Source: an uncultured Oscillospiraceae bacterium (GTDB lineage: Bacteria; Bacillota; Clostridia; Oscillospirales; Oscillospiraceae). From it: DNA of 24,729 nucleotides. The notes beneath the pieces were generated by a model. It was given only the letters and a program-made list of their open reading frames with translations, ran no database searches and had not been told where the DNA came from. A program made the position numbers and the translations under genes. The stretch is from positions 1-24,729 of the forward strand of contig CAKTHW010000018.1 of assembly GCA_934565425.1 (NCBI GenBank). Direction: 5' to 3'. Positions 1 through 8,781 of this stretch are shown piece by piece (the first letter of the stretch is position 1; the number at the start of each line of letters is the position of its first letter).

Positions 1-167
1 CCCACTTCATTTTCTTCGAGAAGAAAACGAAGCAAAAAAAGCTTAATGCGGCCTGCGGCGCTTGACCTCCGGTCAGTGAGCGTATATTCCACCCCCCAAC
101 CTGGAAAACTAGGCGGGAAAAGGGTATATTTTCCGGCCTGAATAGGCCGAGACGGAGGAACAGTGGC
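1..167 (+). promoter_or_regulatory. Upstream region of the glucan synthase gene
   Basis: No gene is visible here. Two weak sigma-A-like promoters can be proposed: TTGACC at 62-67 with TATATT at 83-88 (15-base spacer, short), and TGGAAA at 102-107 with TATATT at 125-130 (17-base spacer, poor -35). Neither is convincing on its own. An A/T-rich inverted repeat, TTTTCTTC / GAAGAAAA, lies near position 10-27 and may be the tail of an upstream unit. The Shine-Dalgarno GGAGGA at 154-159 sits eight bases before the ATG at 168 and fixes that start. Confidence 0.35.
134..149 (+). other. Perfect hairpin just upstream of the ribosome binding site
   Basis: CGGCCT (134-139), loop GAAT (140-143), AGGCCG (144-149) form a perfect six-base-pair GC-rich stem. 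It ends five bases before the GGAGGA ribosome binding site of the glucan synthase gene. It lacks a T tract, so it is not a terminator. If transcribed it would fold at the edge of the ribosome docking site and could affect translation or mRNA stability; this is inference. Confidence 0.45.
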
Positions 168-3100
168 ATGAGAGAGGACAAATATCAGGCGTTAGGGAGA
201 CAGGAAGCGGAGCGCTGGGTGATGGATCGGGAGCGGCCTGGCCGGGAGGCGGTGACCCAGGGCAAGGTCGCGCTGGATGTGCTGGAGACCATGGCTCGGC
301 GGGTGGAGGAACGGTTACAGACCGGCGTGGCCTGCCCAAAGGGGGCGGACTGGCTGCTGGACAACCTATATTTATTGCGTCAGGTACAGCAGGGGGTCAC
401 GCTGGCCTTTCGCACCCAGAAGTCCCTCCCGGCGCTGTGCGCGCCCAAGCAGTGCCTGCGGGTGCAGCAGCTGGCGGAGGGTACGTTGCGGGATATGGAT
501 GCTCTGGAAGCGCCGGCGGTGCTGGCCTATCTCACGGGGCTCCAAGCGGTCTGCATCTTGCGGGAAGAAGAACTGAACTTATTGCTCCCCGCCCTCCAAC
601 TGGCGCTGCTGAAACAGGTGGCGGAGGGGAGCCGTGCTCTGGCGGAAGGGCTGGAGCAGGGGAACGTGTCCCAAGAGGCCAACGAGGCGCTCATCGACGC
701 CATCGGCAGGCTCCATCAGCTGGAGAGCCTGGATTTGGGGGAGGCGCTGGAACGCCAGTGCGCCACTGACCAGGTGCTCCGGCAGGACGCCATCTATCCG
801 CGCATGGACAGCGCCTCCCGTTTCCGCTACCGGCAGCGGGTCTACGTCCTGGCGAAAAAGCGCAGCCAGACCCGGGAGGACACCGCCCAACAGGCCATCG
901 ACACCGCTCAGGCGGAGCAAAACGATTTGGGGTCAGTGCTCTTCCGCCAGACGCGACCGGCAGGGGGTGGCTGGTACGTGGCAGCCATCCTGTTCCCGGC
1001 GCTGCTGGTCTCCTTGTGGATCAGCTTTTGGCTGGACAGCTGGTGGGGTGGGGTGCTGCTCTTTTTGCCGCTGACGGAGATTTTGAAAAATGGCATCGAC
1101 TTTGTGATCACCAAGGTGGTGCCCCCTCGCTACCTCTTCCGCATGGAGCTGAAAGAGGGCGTGCCGGAGGAGGGGAAGACCCTCTGTGTCATCGCGTCCC
1201 TGCTCACCGGCGTGGAATCCGGCCAGGAGCTGGCACAAAAGCTGGAGCGCTACCGCCTCGCCAACCGACAGGCGGGGGAAAACCTCCGCTTCGGCCTGCT
1301 GGCCGACCTGCCGGACAGCGGCAAGCCCGTGGGAGCGGAACAGCGGCAGTGGGTGGCCAACGCCAAAGCGGCCATCCACGCTCTGAACGAACGATACGAC
1401 GGCGGCTTCTTCCTCTTCTTCCGTCCACCCACCTACCTGGCCTCCGATGGCCGCTACATGGGCTGGGAGCGGAAACGGGGGGCGCTGCTGGAACTGGCAC
1501 GGTTCTTGCGTTCCGTCCCCAGTGGATTGCAGCTGCTGGCAGGGGACCGGGACGCCCTGCGGGGCACCAAGTTCATCCTGACCCTGGACAGCGACACTAC
1601 CTTAAATATCAACGCCGCCAAACGCATGATCGGCACCATGCTCCACCCCATGAACCGCCCCAAGATCGACCCCAAACGGAAGGTCGTTACCCAAGGATAC
1701 GGCATCTTGCAGCCCCGGACGGCGGTGAACCTGATGGAGAGCGGCAAGACCCGTTTCGCCCGGGTGTTGGCAGGGCAGGGGGGCACCGACCCTTACGGCT
1801 GTCTGTCCAGCGCGGTCTATCACGACCTGTTCGACCGGGGCAGCTTTACGGGCAAGGGGCTCTTGGATGTGGAAGCCTTCCATACCTGCCTGGAAAAGCG
1901 GTTCCCGGACAATCGGGTGCTCTCCCACGACCTGTTGGAGGGCGCCTATCTCCACGCCGGGTTCCTCAGCGACGTAGAGCTGACCGACGGCTTCCCCACC
2001 CGGTGCAGCAGCTACTACAAACGGCTCCACCGGTGGGTGCGGGGGGACTGGCAGGCGTCGCCGTGGCTGTTCCACACGGTCAAGACTGCCACCGGGGAGT
2101 CGGAAGCCAACCCGCTGCCCATGTTGGACAGGTGGAAGCTCTTTGATAACCTCCGGCGCTCTCTGGTGCCGGTGTTCCTCACGGCGGCACTGCTGGTGGG
2201 GGTCTGCTGTTCCAGTGCCATGTGCCTGGCTGGCGGCATCGTCGCCCTGGTGGCCATCCTGTCCTCGGTGCTCTTAGGCGGCGTGGAAGCCCTGTGCGGG
2301 CGCGGCGTCATCCGGCGTCGGTTCCACTCGGTGCTGGTGGCGGGGTTCGCCGGCACGGTGGTGCGGACGGCGGTGGAGTTCTTGCTGCTGCCGGTGCAGG
2401 CGTGGGTGTGCCTGTCGGCGGCTTGTACGGCGCTGTGGCGGATGCTGGTGAGCAAGGAAAAACTGCTGGAGTGGGTGACGGCGGCACAGAGCGAGAACAG
2501 CATCCAAACGGTGCCCTGGCGGCTCATCCTGCCGGGGGCGGTGACTGGCGTCATCGCCATCGGCTGGCAGACCATCCGGCTGGGGAGCTTTTTGGGGCTG
2601 CTGTGGCTGTTCTCACCTCTGCTCATCGCCTGGCTAGACCGTCCCGTGCCCCAGCGTCCCACCGTCCGGGCGCGAGACCAGGGCTTCCTGCTCCACGAGG
2701 CGGAGCACATCTGGCACTACTTTGCGGAACAGCTGACGGCGGAGCACCACTACCTCCCGCCGGACAATATCCAGCAGTTCCCCACCTACGAGGTGGCCGA
2801 CCGCACGTCCCCCACCAACATCGGCATGGCGCTGCTCAGCTGCCTGGCAGCCTGGGAGTTGGGATTGGCGGAGGAGGAACAGGTGACGCCGCTGCTGGGG
2901 CATATGCTGGACAACATCCAAAAGCTGCCCAAGTGGCGGGGGCATCTCTATAATTGGTATCACATCAAGACCGCCCAGCCCCTGGCCCCCATCTTCGTCT
3001 CTACCGTGGACAGCGGCAACCTGTGCGCCTGCCTCATCGCCCTGTCCCAGGGGCTGCGGGAGAAGGGCTATCTGGCGTTGGCGGAACAAGCCCAAGCGCT

Positions 3101-6100
3101 GGCCGACGCCATGGAGTTCCGTCCCTTGTACGACGATCAGCGGAAGCTGTTCTATATCGGCTACGACTGCGAAGCTCAGGAGTTCACACCGGGACGCTAC
3201 GACCTGATGGCCAGCGAAGCCCGTTTGGCCAGCTACGTGGCGGTGGCCAGAGGGGACGTGCCGGTGGAGCACTGGGCGAGCCTGAACCGGAGCCTGGTGG
3301 GGCGGCGGCAGTATTGCGGGATGGTGTCCTGGACGGGCACCATGTTTGAATACTTCATGCCCCAGCTCCTCCTGCCCGCCCCGGTGGGGTCCCTGCTCTA
3401 CGAGACCCTCTGTTTTGCCGTCTGCGCCCAGATGGATTGGGGGGCGGCACGGGGCATCCCGTGGGGGGTGTCCGAGTCCGCCTACGCCGTCTTGGATGGG
3501 GGCGACCACTACCGCTACAAAGCCCACGGCATCCCGGCCCTCGCCATGAAGCGGGAGGTGCAGACCGACCGAGTCATCGCCCCCTACGCCGCCTGGCTCA
3601 CCCTGTCCCTGGTGCCCCGAGCGGTGGTGCGCGACCTGAAACAACTGCGCAACTTGGGTGCTGCTGGGCGCTACGGCCTGTTCGAGGCGGTGGACTTCAC
3701 CCCAGAGCGCTGCCCGCCCCCCAGACAGGGGACGCCGGTGCAGAGCTGGATGGCTCATCACTTGGGGATGAGCCTCATCGCCATCTGCAACGCCCTCACC
3801 GACCAAAAACTCATCCGAGATTTCATGGCGGAACCGGCCATGGGCGCGTATCGGGAGCTGTTAGAGGAAAAGATCCCGGTGGCGGCGCCGGTATTGGAAC
3901 GGACATGGAACAAACAGGAAAGGCGGAGGATGATGACAAACAAGCAATGGGAAGAAACCGGCACCAGCACCTGCGCCGCTCGGCCAGCCTGCCACCTGCT
4001 CTCTAACGGACGCTATTCCGTCCTGGTCACCAGCGGCGGCGGAGGCTGGTCTCAGTGGGGGAGCACCCGCTTGACCCACGAGCTAGACGGGGTGGCGGTG
4101 CTGCTGCGGCGGAAGGACACCTTGTACCCCATTTTCCCCGCTGGGGACAGTGACGGGATTCAGTGGCTTTTCCAGGACGACCGGGCCAGCTTCACCGTCC
4201 AGGGGGCGTTCTTCAACGTGAAGGAGACGGTCTGCGTCAGCGGTGCCCACGACGGGGAACTGCGTCAGTTCCAGGTGCAGTTGGAGGAACCGGGGGAGGA
4301 CACCGAACTCATCCTCTACTTCCAGCCCGTCCTCACCGACCAGCGCAGCTACCTGGCCCACCCGGCCTTCTCCAACCTGTCCATCGTCACCGCCGGTCAG
4401 GAGAACAGCGTACTCTTGCGCAAGCTCAACGGCGACTCGGAGGATCGAGTGCTCACGGTGCGCTGGAACGCCAAGCGCACCCAGTGGACGACCAATCGCA
4501 TCCACGCCCTCAACGAGACCCGCTGCGGCGGCCCCAGGGCGGGCATCGTCCTCCAGCCCTGCCTGTGCCTTCACGTGCCGGTGGAGCAGACCACCCTGCG
4601 CTTCCAGCTGGCCATGACCTATGAGCCGGTGCAGAAGAGCAAACAGGCCACCGCCAACGTCCTCACCAGCGGCGTCAGCGGCGCGTCTGACTTCACCGGC
4701 GACCTGCTCCGTCAGGCGGCACAGCAGACCCAGCGGCAGATGAGCCTGTCCCACACGGTATCCCGCCTGCTCCTGCCCGACCACCGACCGGACTGCGCCA
4801 ACGCCAAGGGACAGGAATCCCTGTGGCCCTTCGGCATCTCCGGCGATGACCCCATCTTGGCGGCGCAGCTGGATGAAAACCAGTTGGAGTGGGGCGTCTG
4901 GCTGGCGGCACAACATCAGGTGCTGACCCGGCTGGGATTCCGCTATGACCTGGTGTGCGTGACCACGCCGGACACTGCCCAGGCGTTGCGGGAGCTGCTG
5001 GAAAAGCGGAACATCCCGGCAGCCGAGGACGCCCGGGGCGGCCTGCATCTCATCGACCGGGAACGCCCCAACGTGGCAGACATTTTGGCCTACGCAGACC
5101 TGGTCTTGGATGGAAACGAGCAGTGGAGCTGGCCCAAGCCGCCGGAGGGAACGGGCTGCGTTGGGCAGCCCATCCCGCAGAGCCGAGAAGCGCCCGAATG
5201 GCACTGGGCGGAGAATGGGTTCCACCTGGAAATGCACGGCGGCCTGCTGCCCCTGCGGTGGAGTCACGTGCTGGCCAATGAGCAATTTGGCTGGCTGGCG
5301 GACGAGGCGGGCACCGGCCACCTGTGGTACGGCAACTCCCACGAGAACCGCATCACCCCGTGGCAGAACGACCCGCTGGCCGACCAGGGGGCGGAACGGC
5401 TGCTTTTGGTGCGGAAACAGGAGGAAAATAGCCTCTTTGCCGCCCGGGACGGCTTGGAAACGAACATCACCTATGGCGGTGGCTACGCCGTCTGGGAAAA
5501 ACAGCTCAGCTCCGTCCACACCATCTTGACTGCCTTTGTGCCGGTGGACATCCCAGCGCGGGTCTTCCTGCTGAGGGCGTCCGGGGGCAAAAATCTGAAG
5601 CTGCGCTGGCAGGTCACCGCCCGCCTGTCCGACCGACAGGAGCACAACCGGTTCGTCCAGTGCCAGGCGGGACCCAACGGAATGCACCTGCGCAACCCGG
5701 TCAACACCAGCTACCCCAACCAGACCGCCCTCTTCGCCCTCTCCCAGCCCTGCAAGGTTTCCGGCGACAACCCCTATCAGCTGGAGTGCGACCTGCCAGA
5801 GACCTTGGTGCTGGTGGCTGGCGTGTACCAGACGGAGGCGGAACGAGAGAAGCTGGAACGCCTGTTGCAGCCGGACGCGGCGGAACAGGCGCTGAACGAG
5901 ACCAAACAATGGTGGCGCGCCCAGACGTCTCCTATGGAGATTCAGACCCCGGAACCGGCCCTGAACCACTATATCAACCGCTGGGCCCTGTACCAGACCA
6001 TCGCCTGTCGCCTCTTCGCCCGGGCGGGACTGTACCAGTGCGGCGGTGGCTACGGCTTCCGGGATCAGCTCCAGGACGTGGGGGCGCTCATCCCCACCTC

Positions 6101-7409
6101 GCCGGAGCTGGCACGGGAGCAGATCCTGCGCTGCTGCGCCCATCAGTTTGAAGAAGGGGACGTGCAGCACTGGTGGCATCCGGAGGGGACAGATCGGCCG
6201 GAACGAGGGGTGCGTACCCGCATCACCGATGACCTGCTGTGGCTGCCCTACACGGTGAGCCGCTGGACGGAGGTCTGGGGGCTGGACGGGCTGCTGGAGG
6301 AACCGGTGGCCTACCAGCGCTCGCCTGTCCTGGCAAAGGAAGAGCTGGAACGCTACGAGCGGCCAGAGCGGTCGGAGCGTTTCGAATCAGTCTACCAGCA
6401 CTGCACCCGTGCCATGGAGTGCGTCCTAGCCCGTGGGGTAGGGGAGCATGGCCTGTGCCGGATGGGCACCGGCGATTGGAACGACGGCATGAACCACATC
6501 GGCGCCCGGGGCTGGGGAGAGAGCGTGTGGCTGACCTGGTTCTTTGGGCTGGTGCTGGAGCGTTGGAGCACTGTGGCACGGCGCTGCGGCGACCGGGAAG
6601 CGGCGGAGCGGTATCAGCGGTTATCCAAACACTTCGTCCAGCAGGCGGAGGGCGCTTGGGACGGCAAGTGGTATCTGCGTGGCTACGACGACGAGGGGAA
6701 ACCCTTCGGCAGCGACGGCAACGCCGAGTGCGCCCTGGACTCTGTGGCACAGAGCTTCGCCACCTTCGCACCAGACAGCGACTCCGACTGTGCCCGGCAG
6801 GCGGTGGCCTCTGCCCTGGAACAGCTCTGGGACAGACAAGCTCAGACCGCGGCCCTGCTCACCCCTCCCTTCCACGGCCTCACCGACCCAGGCTATATCC
6901 GCAACTACCCCCCAGGCGTCCGGGAGAACGGCGGGCAATACACCCACGGTGCCATCTGGCTGGCCGCCGCCTGCTACCGGACGGGGCAGGAGGCGGAAGG
7001 CCATCAGCTGCTGTTGGATCTGCTCCCCGAACGTCACGACCCCGCCCGCTACCTGGCAGAGCCTTACGTGCTGGCCGGCGACGTCTGCACGGCGTATCAG
7101 CAGGAGGGCCGAGGGGGCTGGAGCTGGTACACCGGTGCGGCGGGCTGGTATTATCGAGTGGTGCAGGAGGAATTGTTGGGATTGACCCTGCGGGAGGGCA
7201 TCCTGACCATCCGCCCCCATCTGCCGGACAGCTGGAACCAGTGCCGGGTGATCTGGCGGGTGCTGGACGTGGAGTTGGACATTGAGCTGGTGCGCGGCTC
7301 GTGGGCGGAGATGTTCCTGGATGACGTCCCAGCCAACGACGCCATCGACTGCCGGCAGTTGGAGGGGAAACATCACATCCGAGTGGTGCTCGGAGAAGGG
7401 ACGAATTAG
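168..7409 (+). CDS. Cyclic beta-1,2-glucan synthase-type protein (GT84 / glycoamylase-like / GH94)
   Basis: This 2413-residue membrane protein resembles the NdvB/ChvB/Cgs family, which polymerises UDP-glucose into beta-1,2-glucan, cyclises it, and trims it by phosphorolysis. TM segments lie near residues 266-314 and 666-824. Between them is the glycosyltransferase part, with D474-S-D476 and HRWVRGDWQ at 621-629. A glycoamylase-like (cyclisation-type) domain spans roughly 838-1250. The C-terminal half is GH94: YGFRDQ from 1962, RITDD ending at 2022, GDWND with the likely general acid D2106, and phosphate-site candidates H2260 (QYTHG) and T2322 (WYTGAAG). All key GH94 positions look intact. Rhizobial and Brucella enzymes are somewhat longer (about 2800 residues). 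No transporter or glucan-modifying gene sits beside it, and no clear terminator follows. Product linkage and cyclisation are inferred from the family. Confidence 0.88.
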   Translation: MREDKYQALGRQEAERWVMDRERPGREAVTQGKVALDVLETMARRVEERLQTGVACPKGADWLLDNLYLLRQVQQGVTLAFRTQKSLPALCAPKQCLRVQQLAEGTLRDMDALEAPAVLAYLTGLQAVCILREEELNLLLPALQLALLKQVAEGSRALAEGLEQGNVSQEANEALIDAIGRLHQLESLDLGEALERQCATDQVLRQDAIYPRMDSASRFRYRQRVYVLAKKRSQTREDTAQQAIDTAQAEQNDLGSVLFRQTRPAGGGWYVAAILFPALLVSLWISFWLDSWWGGVLLFLPLTEILKNGIDFVITKVVPPRYLFRMELKEGVPEEGKTLCVIASLLTGVESGQELAQKLERYRLANRQAGENLRFGLLADLPDSGKPVGAEQRQWVANAKAAIHALNERYDGGFFLFFRPPTYLASDGRYMGWERKRGALLELARFLRSVPSGLQLLAGDRDALRGTKFILTLDSDTTLNINAAKRMIGTMLHPMNRPKIDPKRKVVTQGYGILQPRTAVNLMESGKTRFARVLAGQGGTDPYGCLSSAVYHDLFDRGSFTGKGLLDVEAFHTCLEKRFPDNRVLSHDLLEGAYLHAGFLSDVELTDGFPTRCSSYYKRLHRWVRGDWQASPWLFHTVKTATGESEANPLPMLDRWKLFDNLRRSLVPVFLTAALLVGVCCSSAMCLAGGIVALVAILSSVLLGGVEALCGRGVIRRRFHSVLVAGFAGTVVRTAVEFLLLPVQAWVCLSAACTALWRMLVSKEKLLEWVTAAQSENSIQTVPWRLILPGAVTGVIAIGWQTIRLGSFLGLLWLFSPLLIAWLDRPVPQRPTVRARDQGFLLHEAEHIWHYFAEQLTAEHHYLPPDNIQQFPTYEVADRTSPTNIGMALLSCLAAWELGLAEEEQVTPLLGHMLDNIQKLPKWRGHLYNWYHIKTAQPLAPIFVSTVDSGNLCACLIALSQGLREKGYLALAEQAQALADAMEFRPLYDDQRKLFYIGYDCEAQEFTPGRYDLMASEARLASYVAVARGDVPVEHWASLNRSLVGRRQYCGMVSWTGTMFEYFMPQLLLPAPVGSLLYETLCFAVCAQMDWGAARGIPWGVSESAYAVLDGGDHYRYKAHGIPALAMKREVQTDRVIAPYAAWLTLSLVPRAVVRDLKQLRNLGAAGRYGLFEAVDFTPERCPPPRQGTPVQSWMAHHLGMSLIAICNALTDQKLIRDFMAEPAMGAYRELLEEKIPVAAPVLERTWNKQERRRMMTNKQWEETGTSTCAARPACHLLSNGRYSVLVTSGGGGWSQWGSTRLTHELDGVAVLLRRKDTLYPIFPAGDSDGIQWLFQDDRASFTVQGAFFNVKETVCVSGAHDGELRQFQVQLEEPGEDTELILYFQPVLTDQRSYLAHPAFSNLSIVTAGQENSVLLRKLNGDSEDRVLTVRWNAKRTQWTTNRIHALNETRCGGPRAGIVLQPCLCLHVPVEQTTLRFQLAMTYEPVQKSKQATANVLTSGVSGASDFTGDLLRQAAQQTQRQMSLSHTVSRLLLPDHRPDCANAKGQESLWPFGISGDDPILAAQLDENQLEWGVWLAAQHQVLTRLGFRYDLVCVTTPDTAQALRELLEKRNIPAAEDARGGLHLIDRERPNVADILAYADLVLDGNEQWSWPKPPEGTGCVGQPIPQSREAPEWHWAENGFHLEMHGGLLPLRWSHVLANEQFGWLADEAGTGHLWYGNSHENRITPWQNDPLADQGAERLLLVRKQEENSLFAARDGLETNITYGGGYAVWEKQLSSVHTILTAFVPVDIPARVFLLRASGGKNLKLRWQVTARLSDRQEHNRFVQCQAGPNGMHLRNPVNTSYPNQTALFALSQPCKVSGDNPYQLECDLPETLVLVAGVYQTEAEREKLERLLQPDAAEQALNETKQWWRAQTSPMEIQTPEPALNHYINRWALYQTIACRLFARAGLYQCGGGYGFRDQLQDVGALIPTSPELAREQILRCCAHQFEEGDVQHWWHPEGTDRPERGVRTRITDDLLWLPYTVSRWTEVWGLDGLLEEPVAYQRSPVLAKEELERYERPERSERFESVYQHCTRAMECVLARGVGEHGLCRMGTGDWNDGMNHIGARGWGESVWLTWFFGLVLERWSTVARRCGDREAAERYQRLSKHFVQQAEGAWDGKWYLRGYDDEGKPFGSDGNAECALDSVAQSFATFAPDSDSDCARQAVASALEQLWDRQAQTAALLTPPFHGLTDPGYIRNYPPGVRENGGQYTHGAIWLAAACYRTGQEAEGHQLLLDLLPERHDPARYLAEPYVLAGDVCTAYQQEGRGGWSWYTGAAGWYYRVVQEELLGLTLREGILTIRPHLPDSWNQCRVIWRVLDVELDIELVRGSWAEMFLDDVPANDAIDCRQLEGKHHIRVVLGEGTN

Positions 7410-7421
7410 GGAAGATGAACC

Positions 7422-7450
7422 TTGTTTTATAGGGGGCAGCACGGTATAAT
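7422..7450 (+). promoter_or_regulatory. Sigma-A promoter of the M16-lgt-folD operon
   Basis: TTGTTT at 7422-7427 and a perfect TATAAT at 7445-7450 are separated by 17 bases. Transcription would begin near 7457, about 30 bases before the ATG at 7489. The promoter lies in the 79-base gap after the glucan synthase gene, so the operon can be expressed independently of it. Confidence 0.85.
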
Positions 7451-7488
7451 AGGGACAAAACAACGAATTTGAACAGGAGGTGACCGGT

Positions 7489-8781
7489 ATGGACAGACCC
7501 TATCGGATCGAGATCATGCCCGGCGTGTGGCTCACCGCCATACAGAGCCGGAAATTCAAAAGCAGCTATTGGTCGCTCCGCCTGCTGACCCCTTTGACCC
7601 AGGAGACGGCCGCCATGAACGCCGTCCTCCCTCGCGTCCTTCGGCGCGGCACAGCCAGCTGTCCGGATCAGGAACAGCTGGCAGCGGCGCTGGATGAGAT
7701 GTACGGCGGCGCCATCGAACCGCTGGTGAGCCGGCGGGGCGAGTGTCATGTGTTCGGCTTCGTGGCCAGTTTCTTAGACGATGGCCTGGTGCCCGATGAG
7801 ACGCCCTTGCTGGAGCAGGCAGCCCAGCTGCTGGGCGAGCTGCTCCTCCAACCGGCCACTCGGAACGGGCACCTAAAGAGCGAGTATGTGGACGGCGAGC
7901 GGGAAAACCTGGTGGCGGAGATCAAGAGCCTGCTCAATGACAAGCGCAGCTATGCCAACAACCGGCTGATCGAGGAGATGTGCGCCGACGAGCCCTTCCA
8001 CATCAACCGCCTGGGCAGCTTAGAGCAGGCGGAAAAGCTCAACGTGACCAAGCTCAACCGGTACTACCGAGAGGTGCTGGCTGCCGCCCGGATGGAAGTG
8101 TATTATTGCGGCTCCGCCGCCCCCCAGCAAGTGGAGCTGGCCTGGCGGGAGGCGCTGATGGACTTGCCTCGGCACGAGCTCCTCGACCTGCCGGAAACCA
8201 TCATCCGGATGCCGGAAGGGGAGAAGCAGGTGACCGATCACCTGGACGTGACCCAGGGCAAGCTGGTCATGGGCTTCCGCACGGGAATCACCGTTACAAG
8301 CGTGGATTATCCGGCGCTGATGGTGGCCAATGCCATCTTCGGCGGCACGGCCACGTCCAAGCTCTTTCTCCATGTGCGGGAGGAGCTGTCCCTGTGCTAC
8401 TACGTCAATTCCAGCCTGGACAAGTGGAAAGGGCTGATGATCGTCCAGGCCGGAGCGGAATTTGACCAGTTGGAGCGGGTGAAAACCGAGGTGCTGCACC
8501 AGTTGGAGCTGGTGCAGGCGGGTGCGTTCACCCAGGAGGAGCTGGAGGCGGCCAAGCGGTCGCTCATCGCCACCTATTGCTCCATTTTGGATGTGCCCAA
8601 CCAGTTGGAGGACTTCCAGTTCGGACAGAATCTGGCGGGCTTAACCTTCGGGCCGGATGAGCTGGCGGAGATCATCCGGGTCATCGACGCACAGCAGGTG
8701 GTGGAAGCTGCCCAGCGCATCCAGCTGGACACCAGCTATTTCCTGATGGGGCCGGAAGGCGGAGAGGAGGATGCCCAGTGA
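7489..8781 (+). CDS. M16 family peptidase-like protein, zinc motif absent (YmfF-like)
   Basis: This 430-residue protein has the M16 (pitrilysin/insulinase) two-lobe pattern but no HxxEH where it should occur: residues 43-60 read MNAVLPRVLRRG and onward. The C-terminal lobe keeps the family R/Y signature, R297 followed by Y304 in REELSLCYY. This suggests a non-zinc subunit that works with the next gene's product. The start is ATG 7489, because AGGAGG at 7475-7480 lies eight bases before it; an in-frame GTG at 7480 overlaps the Shine-Dalgarno itself and is rejected. The stop overlaps the next start by four bases (GTGA), which implies translational coupling. YmfF/YmfH pairs of this type are widespread in Firmicutes; substrates are not established here. 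Confidence 0.85.
   Translation: MDRPYRIEIMPGVWLTAIQSRKFKSSYWSLRLLTPLTQETAAMNAVLPRVLRRGTASCPDQEQLAAALDEMYGGAIEPLVSRRGECHVFGFVASFLDDGLVPDETPLLEQAAQLLGELLLQPATRNGHLKSEYVDGERENLVAEIKSLLNDKRSYANNRLIEEMCADEPFHINRLGSLEQAEKLNVTKLNRYYREVLAAARMEVYYCGSAAPQQVELAWREALMDLPRHELLDLPETIIRMPEGEKQVTDHLDVTQGKLVMGFRTGITVTSVDYPALMVANAIFGGTATSKLFLHVREELSLCYYVNSSLDKWKGLMIVQAGAEFDQLERVKTEVLHQLELVQAGAFTQEELEAAKRSLIATYCSILDVPNQLEDFQFGQNLAGLTFGPDELAEIIRVIDAQQVVEAAQRIQLDTSYFLMGPEGGEEDAQ

Noticed and set aside
4083..6179. A 698-codon open frame on the minus strand inside the glucan synthase gene, and similar long frames at 2634-3806
   Set aside because: They lie opposite a clear multi-domain protein with intact motifs. 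Long antisense frames are expected in GC-rich coding DNA, and their products look low-complexity with no domain.
7480..7491. GTG 7480 as start of the first M16 gene
   Set aside because: It lies on the last base of the AGGAGG Shine-Dalgarno; ATG 7489 has normal spacing.
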